Assembly (NCBI GenBank): GCA_905182865.1
Contig: CAJJCY010000003.1
Coordinates: 519,740-583,739, forward strand
Length of the DNA: 64,000 bases
Source of the DNA: an uncultured SAR324 cluster bacterium
GTDB lineage: Bacteria; SAR324; NAC60-12
Direction: 5' to 3'
Part shown: positions 41,001 to 50,319 of the stretch, in pieces
Layout of the letters: every line of letters starts with the position of its first letter
Numbering within the stretch: the first letter of the stretch is position 1
Position numbers and translations under genes: made by a program
Notes under the pieces: generated by a model
Told to the model about the DNA's origin: nothing
Databases searched by the model: none
What the model saw: the letters and a program-made list of their open reading frames with translations, nothing else

Positions 41001-44000
41001 ATCCTTCACTGTTACTGCCCGCCATGTGTAGGCTGCCACTCCATGTATATTGTCACCAGTCTCTGTTGCAGTCTGACCGGCAATACTTACGGTGGGTGTT
41101 TGGATAGCTTCTGAAGAGGTGATGGACAAGGTGATATTGTCACCAGTCTTAGCCAGAGTAGAAACTGAGTTGTTGGAAGCAATGGTTACATTGTCGAGCG
41201 TGGGAGCAGTTCTATCGAACTGAACGGCAGAGCCGTCGATGGTGCTGGTAACATTAGTCACCGGGATTGCCGGCGAGGTCACTGAAGACTATGTTCAGAC
41301 TCACCGGTCCTTCAGTGTTACTGCTCGCCATGGTGTAGGCTGCACTCCATGTGATATTGTCACCAGTCACTGTTGCAGTCTGACCGGCAATGCTTACGCT
41401 GGGTGTTTGGATAGTTCTGCAGAGGTGATGGACAAGGTGAATTGTCACCAGTCTTAGCCAGAGTAGAAACTGAGTTGTTGGAAGCAATGGTTACATTGTC
41501 GAGCGTGGGAGCAGTTGTATCGATCGTAAAAGGACTCACCGAGAGGTTGTCGCTCGTGTTGCTGTTATGTCATCAGTAACTGAAATCGTACAGTTGCTGT
41601 AGGTCTCCTCCGCTAGGGCATTGAAGGTTATAGTATTGTTACCAGCCACAGCAGTATGTTATCACTGCTCGCAGCTCCCCTCCGTAGCTGATCGCCCCCG
41701 GCAGCGTCGAAAAGAAGTGTAATTCTGGAGGTGTTGTCATTGGTTGGTGTGTCTACGGGCGTGACCTCGACCAGAGCGGGTGTGAGTCGCACCAATAGTG
41801 AAGGAACTCACCGAGAGGTTGTCGCTCGTGTTGCTGGCATTGTCAGTAACCGTGATGGTACAGTTGTCGTAGGTTCCGTCAGCCAGGGCATTGAAGGTTA
41901 TTGTATTGTTATCAGCCGTGGCTGAAGTGGTGGAACTGCTGCAGCTTCCTCCATAGGTGATGGTTCCTGCTTCGTCTGAACTGAAGGTGTAGCTTGTCCT
42001 AGTTGTCAGCGGTTGGTGTGGTGACATGCTGTGACATTGTCGAGTGTTGGTGAGCTTCTGATCGAACTCGAACGGCAGACCGTTCGGTGGTGCTGGTAAC
42101 AGCGCTACCCGCATTGCCGGCGAGATCACTGAAGGCTATGTTCAGGCTCACCGATCCTTCACTGTTACTGCCCGCCATGGTGTAGGCTGCACTCCATGTG
42201 ATATTGTCACCAGTCTCTGTTGCAGCCTGACCGGCAATGCTTACGATGGGTGTTTGGATAGTTTCTGAAGAGGTAATGGACAAGGTGATATTGTCTCCAG
42301 TCTTAGCCAGAGTAGAAACTGAGTTGTTGGAAGCAATGGTTACATTGGAGAGCGTGGGAACAGTTTTATCGAACCGAACGGCAGACCCGTTGCTGGTGCT
42401 GGTAACAGCGATCACCAGCATTGCCGGCGAGGTCACTGAAGCCTATGTTCAGACTCACCGATCCTTCACTGTTACTGCTCGTCATAGTGTAGGCTGCACT
42501 CCATGAAGTTCCCGAACCAGTCACTGTTGCAGCCTGACCGGCAATGCTTACGCTGGGTGTTTGGATAGCTTCTGAAGAGGTGATGGACAAGGTGATTACT
42601 GTTACCAGTCTTAGCCAGAGTAGTATTATCTGAGTTGTTGGAAGCAATGGTTACATTGTCGAGCGTGGGAGCAGTTTTATCGATCGTAAAAGAACTCACC
42701 GAGAGGTTGTCGCTCGTGTTGCTGAGATTGTCAGTAACCTGAATCGTGCAGTTGCTGTAGGTCTCCTCCGCCAGTGCATTGAAGGTTATTAGTATTGTCA
42801 CCACGCACTGCAGTATGGTTGACTGCTGCAGCTCCCTCCATAGGTGATGGTTCCTGCCTCGTTGAGCTGAAGGTATAACTTGATGTGTTGTCATTGGTTG
42901 GTGTGGATACTGCTGTGACCTCGACTCAGTGATGGTGCAGTTGTATCGATAGTAAAAGAACTCACCGAGAGGTTGTCGCTCGTGTTGCTTGCACTGTCAG
43001 TAACCGTGATGGTGCAGTTGCTGTAGGTTCCGTCAGCCAGGGCATTGAAGGTTATTGTATTGTTATCAGCGTGGCTGAAGTGGTTGAACTGCTGCAGCTT
43101 CCTCCATAGGCGATGGTTCCTGCTTCGTTTGAACTGAAAGTATAATTGGAGGTGTTGTCATCGGTTGGTGTGGATACTGCTGTTACCTCACTTATTTTGG
43201 AGCAAAGATATCGTCGTGAATGAACCATCAGAGCCCATATCATTGATTAAAGTAAAACCACTGCTGTTATCGAATCCAAAGACGGTCCAGAGATCTCCAG
43301 CACTGTTTGGTACATTGTAGGTAGTCACAGTGTCATTATAGTAGATTTTAACAGAAGCATCCGAAGCAGCTAATTTGAGGTTGTTTGTACCAGCTTCATC
43401 GAAATTGTGAACGTAATAACGATAGGTCCCGCTCCGAACAGCAGCAATTGTGATTGTTTCAGGACCACCTATGCTTCCAATACCCTAGGCTATCTAAATC
43501 AAGAGTTACGTTGTCGCTTATTTGACTATCTGAACAACCACTACAAGAGAAGTTGTTTGTGGCATAGTAAAAAGTTCCTGTCATAGGCCAATATACATGA
43601 AACTGCTCATGAGCAGCATTAGAATGGCCTTGTCCACTAAGATTATCAGGTCCTGTGAGGTGTGAGTCCAAATCATCGGTTGTTTTCCAGACAACACAAT
43701 TCGCATTGCTCCGGATCCAATGTCGTAGAAATCGAGGTATTCTGCCCACTTATGTCACCGCAGGCATAAACGTTAAAGGTGGAGGTGATGTATCCGGATT
43801 TACTGGTCTCAACAGTATACCAGCCAGCGCTCATGCTGCTAAGTGAGTAAGTGCCAGTATTGCTTGTAGTGTCTGATTTTGACGATCGTCCCGCTGGTCA
43901 CGTTCACTCCTCTTCGAACGCTTAGGGAAACTCCGGTAACTGGATTATTATTCACTGCATCCTTGATAGTTCCGGAAATAGTACCTGAGGTACAGCTGTC

Positions 44001-44790
44001 TGGAAGCATCTTCAGAGTCGAAGCAACAAGTGTCTGGTTATCTGCTGCCAGTGTTACTGACTGGATTTCATCCAGGTAACCGCTCTTGCTGTAAGTTATA
44101 GTATATGTGCCCAAAATAAGAGTTTGGCTAAAATCTCCGCTGCTGTCCGTAGTTGTGGTATCCACAGTTGTTCCAGATTTTTCAAAACTCACACTGACAC
44201 CGGACAAATCACTATCATTGTCTTGACTTAAGACGCCGCCTGTAATGGTTCCAGCCTCCAATGTTGTATCAATAACAAACGAACTTATATTCAATGTGAC
44301 CGACTAGAATTGTCCGTAGAACTTGAAATACTTGATGAATCATCTTTCTTTGCATCAGAGAGATGATGGTGAGACTAAAAAGGGATATGAGAATTAAGTA
44401 AAAAACTTTATTCATCTTATTCCTCATTCCCTGGATTGTCCGTAACTGTAATTGTACAATTCGAATATGTCCCATCACTCAAAGTATTTAGAGTTATAGT
44501 ATTATTTCCAGTGTCGCAACAGTTGTACTTGAAGAACAGGAACCACCGTAAGTAATTGTCCCTGACTTAGTAGATGAAAATGTATAATTTGGTGTATTGT
44601 CTATGCTTGGAGTTGTTACTGCTGTTACTTCTTCAATAATTAGTGCAATAGTAGTGGCTTTCTTGTCTGCAGTGACAATAGCTGTTTCTAATTCATCCTC
44701 ACTTGCATCACTCTCACTTGTATCACTACATCCTGTTAAAAAGATGTGTAGTATAACTATAAGAAAAAATAATTTGATTATAGTTTTCAT
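36841..44790 (-). CDS. Giant surface lipoprotein: Ig-like repeats plus RCC1 propeller (multiply frameshifted)
   Basis: The region reads as one protein of roughly 2650 codons broken by many small indels. In protein order it has a lipoprotein signal ([14 protein letters not shown], 44790) and one Cys-paired Ig unit of type A. Two carboxypeptidase-regulatory-like domains follow ([39 protein letters not shown]), then a YfaP/DUF2135-like domain ([24 protein letters not shown]). Next come three AABB blocks, five more A units, an SbsA-like Ig domain ([20 protein letters not shown]) and a C-terminal array of seven RCC1 repeats. A units carry GGSCSSS and [11 protein letters not shown] units carry [16 protein letters not shown] and no Cys. 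The stop is at 36841. Breaks every 150-300 bases, with coding content preserved, suggest poor consensus over repeats; real decay is the alternative. Its ATG overlaps the stop of the beta-barrel gene. Likely a long surface stalk or adhesin; ligand unknown. Confidence 0.7.
39776..43200 (-). repeat. Higher-order tandem repeat, three AABB blocks of ~1.14 kb
   Basis: Corresponding points recur at 39776, 40913 and 42065 (B unit) and at 40649, 41787 and 42935 (A unit), giving periods of 1137-1152 bases. Each block encodes two A-type (~265 bases) and two B-type (~303 bases) Ig domains. Near identity between blocks implies recent amplification. Five more A units lie downstream at 38.48-39.75 kb. Confidence 0.8.
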
Positions 44791-46754
44791 TAGAAACTAT
44801 ATCCTAAGCCAAAGATAAGTTGAGCAGAACTTATGGTATATGGTTTCCCTAGTGAAGAAACCTCAGATGTATTTGTACTGTTAAAGTCTGTATAATTTGT
44901 GCTGTAATACCTTACACCAATTAAACCTTCTAGACCTTCCCATTCCATCCCTAATAATCCGAATAATCCAAAACCTGAAACACTTTCAGTTTCATATTTT
45001 ATGGCAGATGAACCACTGTAATTGAGCCCTTACCTCCATATACATATCCAAGTCCTGCTGTTACAGACCAACTCCAATTGTAGATGTCAATTCTAATGTA
45101 TATGACAAGTCTAGAGAAGAATTTTTCATCTCATACACATTGTTTTTTGAAGATGTTGTTTTGAATGACATCTGATTAAATCCCAAGCCATAGTTCTCCC
45201 AAATTAGTGAGAGAGAACTATTAGAAGTACTTGCTTTCCCAGATGTATTTCCTGAAAGAGCACGAACTCCAATTTTATAAGATTTGTATTCTGAGACTTC
45301 TTTTTCCTCTAGAGGGGGAATCTCTTCTTTTTCCACACCTGTGAAGTCTTCAACAAAGGACACTAAACCTAAGTCTTTCTCTTCCTCGATTTCTACTGGT
45401 GTTTCAAATTGAACAATATTTTCTAGAGCCTTAAATCTGGAAGGGTTGCTTCTAGCCGCTGTTGCTTTCTTTGCTTGTTCTGCCTTTTTCTTTGCTACCT
45501 TTTCTGCTGCTCGTTTTGCTGCGGCTTCTGCTACTATTTGAGCCTCTTGTGCTGCTAATCGTTTTTCCTGTTCTGCCTCTTGTAAAAGTGTCTGTGCTGT
45601 TTCTGCTTTGCTCGTTGTTGCTGTCTGCTTTTCTTGTTGCTTCTGTCTTTGTCTTTTTCTTCCTGCCATTTCTTGCAGCCTTCTGCTTTCTTCTGCTACT
45701 CATTTGAGCCTCTTGTGCTGCTAATCGTTTTTCCTGTTCTGCCTCTTTTAAAAGTGTTTGTGCTGTTTCTGCTGCGATTCTTTCTGCCTCTTCAGCAGCT
45801 GCTTTTGCTGCAGCTTCTGCTTTCTTTTAATAATCTCTGTGCCTCTTCTTCTGCAAGTTTGGCAGTCTTTTCAGCTTCTTCATGTGCAAGATTTGCAGCA
45901 TTAATATCAACTTCTAAATCAAGTTCTACACCGACACCCAAATCAACTTCACCCTCGACTCCCAATGTAATATGGACATCTTCCATTTCCGCTTTAATTT
46001 TAGTTTTAGGTTTTGCTGGGAATATCTGGACGAAGCCCTTTTCTTTAGTGTCCGCTTTCATATTACCCATTTGTCCATCATATTCAAAATTTAGTATATT
46101 AAAAAAAAAGGCCTTTTGTTCTTCTGTTACATTAGCACCATATTTAGTTTGTACTTGATATAGTTTTCCTAATTTAACAACAGTGAAATCCCAAGTACCA
46201 GTTGTTTCTCCAACAATCTTCTTTTGCATTTCATCCACTATTTTTTGTGCTTCATCTTCCGTATTATAGGCAACAAGACCAAAACGAGGTACTTTCCTCT
46301 CTTCTTGTTTCATTGCTACCTGAGTAGGTGATTCTATTTCAAGTGGTGCCATTTGTGCTACTGCGGGTAATCCTTCTTTTTTAAGTTTTATACCTTTAAC
46401 CCACTCAGTTTCTATTTTTCCATTTTTGTCATAACTTTTAACGTTCCATGGTTTACCTTTTCTAAACTCACCTACTCTCTTTCTCCCGCTTTTGTATGTA
46501 TAAGTCCCTTGACCGTGCTGCATCCCATTTTTTAATTCTCCAGAATATTTTCCAAAAGTAGAACTTAATACCCCAGTTCCATTTGGTTTCCCGTTTTTAA
46601 TTTCTCCTATATATTTCCAATCCTTTTTATCATTACCATTCTCAAACCATCCAAATTTGCCGTTAACTTTTTTCAAATATAAAACACCTGCCTCCTGTGC
46701 AACCAGTGGGAAAGTCAGAATAAAGAGAAATAGAATGATGAGTAGATGTTTCAC
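44790..46754 (-). CDS. MORN-repeat / coiled-coil / outer-membrane beta-barrel protein (frameshifted)
   Basis: About 655 codons. Signal peptide KHLLIILFLFILTFPLVAQ, then MORN repeats (YIGEIKNGKPNGTGVL, YSGELKNGMQHGQGTY, RVGEFRKGKPWN). A possibly SPOR-like segment follows (FGLVAYNTEDEAQKIVDEM). After it comes a long Ala/Glu/Lys/Gln coiled coil with duplicated heptads, then a C-terminal domain of short amphipathic strands (SLSLIWENYGLGFNQMSF and LGYVYGG pieces) ending in AQLIFGLGYSF, with the terminal aromatic expected of a Bam substrate. Indels near 45830, 45690 and 45020 split it into pieces. The stop TAA shares its last A with the ATG of the giant lipoprotein. Predicted outer-membrane protein with a periplasm-spanning helix. 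Confidence 0.65.
45538..45773 (-). repeat. 70-base direct repeat within the coiled-coil coding region
   Basis: Copies at 45538-45607 and 45704-45773 differ at only about three positions and encode TAQTLLKEAEQEKRLAAQEA-type helix. It reflects internal duplication of the coiled coil. Confidence 0.75.
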
Positions 46755-46790
46755 ATGGGTTCCATAGTTGATGGATTAGGACAACCTAAA

Positions 46791-46819
46791 ATTATAACAC
46801 AAATCGGTTGGTTTTACAA
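46791..46819 (-). promoter_or_regulatory. Sigma-70-type promoter of the MORN-barrel gene
   Basis: On the minus strand, TTGTAA (46819-46814), a 17-base spacer and a consensus TATAAT (46796-46791), 37 bases before the start. A nearly identical box precedes the MORN lipoprotein gene. The ~300 bases further upstream hold no gene. Confidence 0.6.
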
Positions 46820-47051
46820 GAATTGGGGGATATTACGGAGGGTGTCAGAATGTGAAGAATTAAATGGGATTCACTCACAGGAGATTATTGGTCGGAACAT
46901 GTAAGGACAACCAATAATTAAGCAATCCAAATTACTGCCATTGTTTAGGGAGATGACACTAGCCTGGTAGAATGCCCTAAGAATCATTCAGACAATGGAG
47001 AAATCCCTGAAAACAACTTTTTACTAAGTTTTCCCCATTCTATGAATTACC

Positions 47052-47419
47052 CTACATAATATATCCATTTGGCCAAGTTTCGGTTCCTTGACCATGTTTT
47101 TTATCATCTTTCCATTCTCCTTCATACTTTTTCCCATCAGGTGAAAGGTGTGTTCCTAGACCATTTCTTTTTCCATCCTTCCATTCTCCCACATAATTTT
47201 CACCATTAGGTAAAGAGAGAGTTCCTAGACCATTTGGTTCCCCATCTGATATTTCACCTCTGTATTTTGGCTGTGTATTCTCATCCCCAAAAGTTTTCCA
47301 TTCAAAACCTTTTTTACCAGTTACCCCTTGGTATAAGACGTCATCTTCTTTCAGACAAGAAACGAGAAGGAACAGAGGAACAGTAAAATTGTAATGATAA
47401 TTAAGTGTATTTTGCTCAT
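47052..47419 (-). CDS. Small MORN-repeat lipoprotein (one frameshift)
   Basis: About 122 codons. The ATG at 47419 opens a hydrophobic signal, one indel near 47365 shifts the frame, and it continues through a lipobox-like LLVSCLKED to KYRGEISDGEPNGLGTL, YVGEWKDGKRNGLGTH and YEGEWKDDKKHGQGTE, three MORN repeats, ending at 47052. It is a short paralogue of the N-terminal part of the MORN-barrel protein and has the same promoter. Predicted periplasmic-face lipoprotein; MORN units usually bind lipids or proteins. Not captured as one ORF because of the frameshift. Confidence 0.6.
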
Positions 47420-47450
47420 AGGTTTTCTGTCAATGTTTAGGATAACCCAA

Positions 47451-47479
47451 TACATAACATCAATCGGTTTGTTTTACAA
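47451..47479 (-). promoter_or_regulatory. Promoter of the MORN lipoprotein gene, duplicate of that at 46791
   Basis: TTGTAA (47479-47474), 17-base spacer, TATGTA (47456-47451). The block CTTGTAAAACxAACCGATT is shared with the other promoter, so the two genes probably arose by duplication including their control region. The rest of 47480-47761 holds no gene. Confidence 0.5.
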
Positions 47480-47761
47480 GAAAGTGGAGATTTTACTTGG
47501 AGGACGTCTGATGTGAGAGTTTGTTTTGAATTATTATTATGAATAATGTACTTTTAAATTATTTATAATATGTTTCTTCTACTGTTCTGGTATTCTCTAT
47601 ACGTGCAGGGAAGTTTGTGGAGTTGTGTCTGACTGTGAAAAATTAGTGGGAGTTACTCGTAAAACTGAATATGTACTGATTTCATAATATTAGCTGTTTT
47701 AGTTATATAAAAGCATAATAATGAAACTTAAATTATGTTTTTCACATTTTAAAACGAAACT

Positions 47762-49021
47762 ATGAAACGCTTAATTTTAATTGCAGTCGTATTATTGCTT
47801 TTGGGCAGTATGGGTTATTTTGCAACACAAAACAGTCACAATGTTTCCCTGAACTTTTTTGGAAACTTCTCAATACAATTATCAGTGTGGATGGTGATTG
47901 CTGGTTCCTTTGTTGCAGGATGGGTGGTGACTGAGATTTGGCAGTTTATTTCACATCCTCAGCGTTTTGTACAGAGTTTCCTTGGTAAATTTTCCCAGTA
48001 TAAAGACAACAAAAAGCAACAGATAACACAAAATTTTGAGAATGCCTCTTTGCTGCGGGATCCAAAACAAGTGAGTAAAAACTATAATAAATTACTCAAT
48101 CAAGAAACTCCGTTGTCCATCAGAGTACAGTACATTGATCAATTGCGTTATGAAAAAAGTGCAGAAGAACTCCTCAAAAAATATGCTGAACTGCGTACCA
48201 AATTTCAGGGTAATTTGCAGGTTTTGCTGCCATACATGAAACTTGCCTGTGAGGTCAGTGAATGGGATCTGGTAGAAAGGTTAAGTCATGAAATCCTCCG
48301 GATAACTCCTGATCATCCTGATGCATTGGAAGGACTACGGCAATTTTATATTACAAGACAGGATTGGGTAGGCTGTATTGGTCAGGAGAGGGAATTGCTG
48401 AAAAAATTCAGCGGGAGCCTGATAACAAAAAATATTTCAATGACACACGAAGATCATTTACAAAAAGCACTCCGTCAAGACCCAAAGTGTTTGAGTAACT
48501 GGTCTTTCCGCTACCTTCCTCAAAAGAGGGATAAAAAAAATGATAAGCCTTTGGAAGCTATCGGTGAAGCAGCGCAACTCCAAAAATCAGGTATGTATTT
48601 GGAAGCAGCACGAGTCCTTAAAGAAGCTTTTGAGCGGACCGCTTTTCCAGAATTGCTGGAGTTATTAGAGGAGGTTTATCGGGAAAGTGGAACTGATGAA
48701 CAAATTTTGGAAATGGTCGGCAAACTGCACAATTCCCGTCAGAGTTCAATTCCGTCTTCACTCCTTTTTGCGAAGATGTTATACCAATGTGATCGGCTGG
48801 ATGAAGTATCGAAAGTTTTAGACAAAGTGAAACTTCCTGCAGGTTCAACAAAGTTCCCTATGGCAATTCTTGGATCAGAAGACAAAGGACAGCAGATGAC
48901 TGAAGTTTGGAGTGATCTTTACCATGCACTCCGCTATTTAATTGCAGTCCGCCAGGAACGTTCTGAAGATGCACTGCAGGAGGCAAAGCCTTTGCTGAGG
49001 GAAGCTAAAATACTGGAATAA
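47762..49021 (+). CDS. LapA-domain membrane protein with TPR-like region (LapA/LapB-like)
   Basis: A 419-residue protein. Two N-terminal helices with ATQNSHNVSLNFFGNFSIQLSVWMVIAGSF between and in helix 2 form a LapA (DUF1049) domain. The remaining ~330 residues are helical with TPR-like pairs (EWDLVERLSHEILRITPDHPDALEGL, AAQLQKSGMYLEAARVLKEA). In gammaproteobacteria LapA and LapB are separate neighbours controlling LpxC degradation and LPS supply; here both features are in one chain. No rubredoxin-like zinc motif is seen at the C-terminus, unlike LapB. It is 8 bases from recO, so likely co-transcribed. Confidence 0.72.
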   Translation: MKRLILIAVVLLLLGSMGYFATQNSHNVSLNFFGNFSIQLSVWMVIAGSFVAGWVVTEIWQFISHPQRFVQSFLGKFSQYKDNKKQQITQNFENASLLRDPKQVSKNYNKLLNQETPLSIRVQYIDQLRYEKSAEELLKKYAELRTKFQGNLQVLLPYMKLACEVSEWDLVERLSHEILRITPDHPDALEGLRQFYITRQDWVGCIGQERELLKKFSGSLITKNISMTHEDHLQKALRQDPKCLSNWSFRYLPQKRDKKNDKPLEAIGEAAQLQKSGMYLEAARVLKEAFERTAFPELLELLEEVYRESGTDEQILEMVGKLHNSRQSSIPSSLLFAKMLYQCDRLDEVSKVLDKVKLPAGSTKFPMAILGSEDKGQQMTEVWSDLYHALRYLIAVRQERSEDALQEAKPLLREAKILE

Positions 49022-49028
49022 TTTAAGT

Positions 49029-49820
49029 ATGAAAGTAATTGAGACAGATGGAATTGTTCTCAAAACAATGGATTTTAAGGAAAAGGATTGTATTCTGACT
49101 TTCCTGACTAAAAATGCGGGTAAGAAAGCAGGAGTTCTTTACGGCGGAAAAAGTTTGAGGTCAGGAAATGCTGCAAAAGCAGAATTGTTTGTTCTTAACC
49201 ATTTTGAGTTTTCTGAAAAACCGAACATGGATTTGGTTAGAATCCGGAAATGCGAATTGCAGGAAAGCTTTCCTCTTGTCCGTAAAAATTATTCAAAGTT
49301 TCTACACGCCAGTTACTTTTCGGAATTGCTGCTACAATGTGAAATTCCCGAATTAGATTCTCATGAATATTTTGATTTACTGAAGAATTCAATGTCCCTG
49401 CTCTCAGAGTCTCAAACTGACACTGAAATAAAATTAAATTTTGAAATACGACTTCTGAAATTACTTGGAATCACACCAAATTTGGAAATGTGTTTTCAAT
49501 GCGGCGGTGAACTTTGGCAGGAAAGATCTGGACGAAATCCTGCTCCAAAATTTTCAGTTCCGTACCAGTTGGACGCAAGCTTGGGAGGTATTCGCTGTCC
49601 AAAATGCTGTATTCCTAGCACTTACTCGGCAGCCTTACATCCAGGAAGCTTAGCTTTTTTGCATGTACGGCAAAAAGCAAAACAAAGTGATTCTGTTTTT
49701 CGCCCAACCCAAAATAATTTAGAGGAACTGGATCATGCACTCTTTGTATACTTCAGACATTTTTTTGGCCGAAATCTGAAGTCTCACGCACTTTTGAAGG
49801 AGAATTCATGGAAAAATTAA
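49029..49820 (+). CDS. recO: DNA repair protein RecO
   Basis: A 263-residue recombination mediator. The N-terminal OB fold starts [21 protein letters not shown] and [15 protein letters not shown]. The C-terminal zinc site is CFQCGGEL with a second pair at CPKC. RecO loads RecA on SSB-coated gaps with RecR. The last 13 bases overlap msrA. Confidence 0.92.
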   Translation: MKVIETDGIVLKTMDFKEKDCILTFLTKNAGKKAGVLYGGKSLRSGNAAKAELFVLNHFEFSEKPNMDLVRIRKCELQESFPLVRKNYSKFLHASYFSELLLQCEIPELDSHEYFDLLKNSMSLLSESQTDTEIKLNFEIRLLKLLGITPNLEMCFQCGGELWQERSGRNPAPKFSVPYQLDASLGGIRCPKCCIPSTYSAALHPGSLAFLHVRQKAKQSDSVFRPTQNNLEELDHALFVYFRHFFGRNLKSHALLKENSWKN

Positions 49821-50314
49821 AAAACGCAACTCTGGGAGGTGGCTGTTTTTGGTGTTTGGAAGCAGTCTACTCCAAACTGGAAGGAGTCAAATCTATTGCT
49901 CCGGGCTATGCAGGAGGTACAAAACTAAATCCAACTTATGAACAGGTATGTACCGGAAACACAGGACATGCAGAGGTGATTCAAATTGATTTTGATCCAC
50001 AGAAAACGAGCTACGAAACTTTGCTTGACTGGTTTTGGCGGTGTCACGATCCTACAACTCTTAACCGTCAGGGAGGAGACATTGGGACCCAGTACCGTTC
50101 CGTTATTTTCTATGAAAATGAGGCACAAAAAACTACGGCAAACGTGTCAAAAAAAGATGCTGAAAAATATTTGAATGTTTATGGAACCAATTGTTACTGA
50201 AATTGCAGCAACACTGGCTTTTTCGGCAACACAAAATAATGACAAAATTGGTCAAATGCTGGTTATTGCACCTACGTAATTCGTCCTAAACTCGCGAAGT
50301 TAAACTTGGAATAG
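49808..50314 (+). CDS. msrA: Peptide methionine-(S)-S-oxide reductase MsrA (C-terminus frameshifted)
   Basis: Reduces methionine-S-sulfoxide in proteins. The catalytic motif [12 protein letters not shown] is at the N-terminus, followed by [18 protein letters not shown] and [11 protein letters not shown], and the substrate region [13 protein letters not shown]. From about 50185 the frame slips several times, but [26 protein letters not shown] can still be read to a stop at 50314, giving a normal 169 codons. At least four single-base indels in 130 bases in a housekeeping gene point to sequence error. Confidence 0.87.
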
Positions 50315-50319
50315 TTTTA

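Noticed and set aside
36841-44790. CRISPR-like or satellite array
   Set aside because: The repeats are long (about 177, 265, 303 and 1140 bases), encode protein domains and have no unique short spacers.
45462-46158. Leucine-rich plus-strand ORFs that look like membrane proteins
   Set aside because: They are the complement of the Ala/Glu/Lys coiled-coil coding region on the minus strand; the hydrophobic look is a by-product of that composition.
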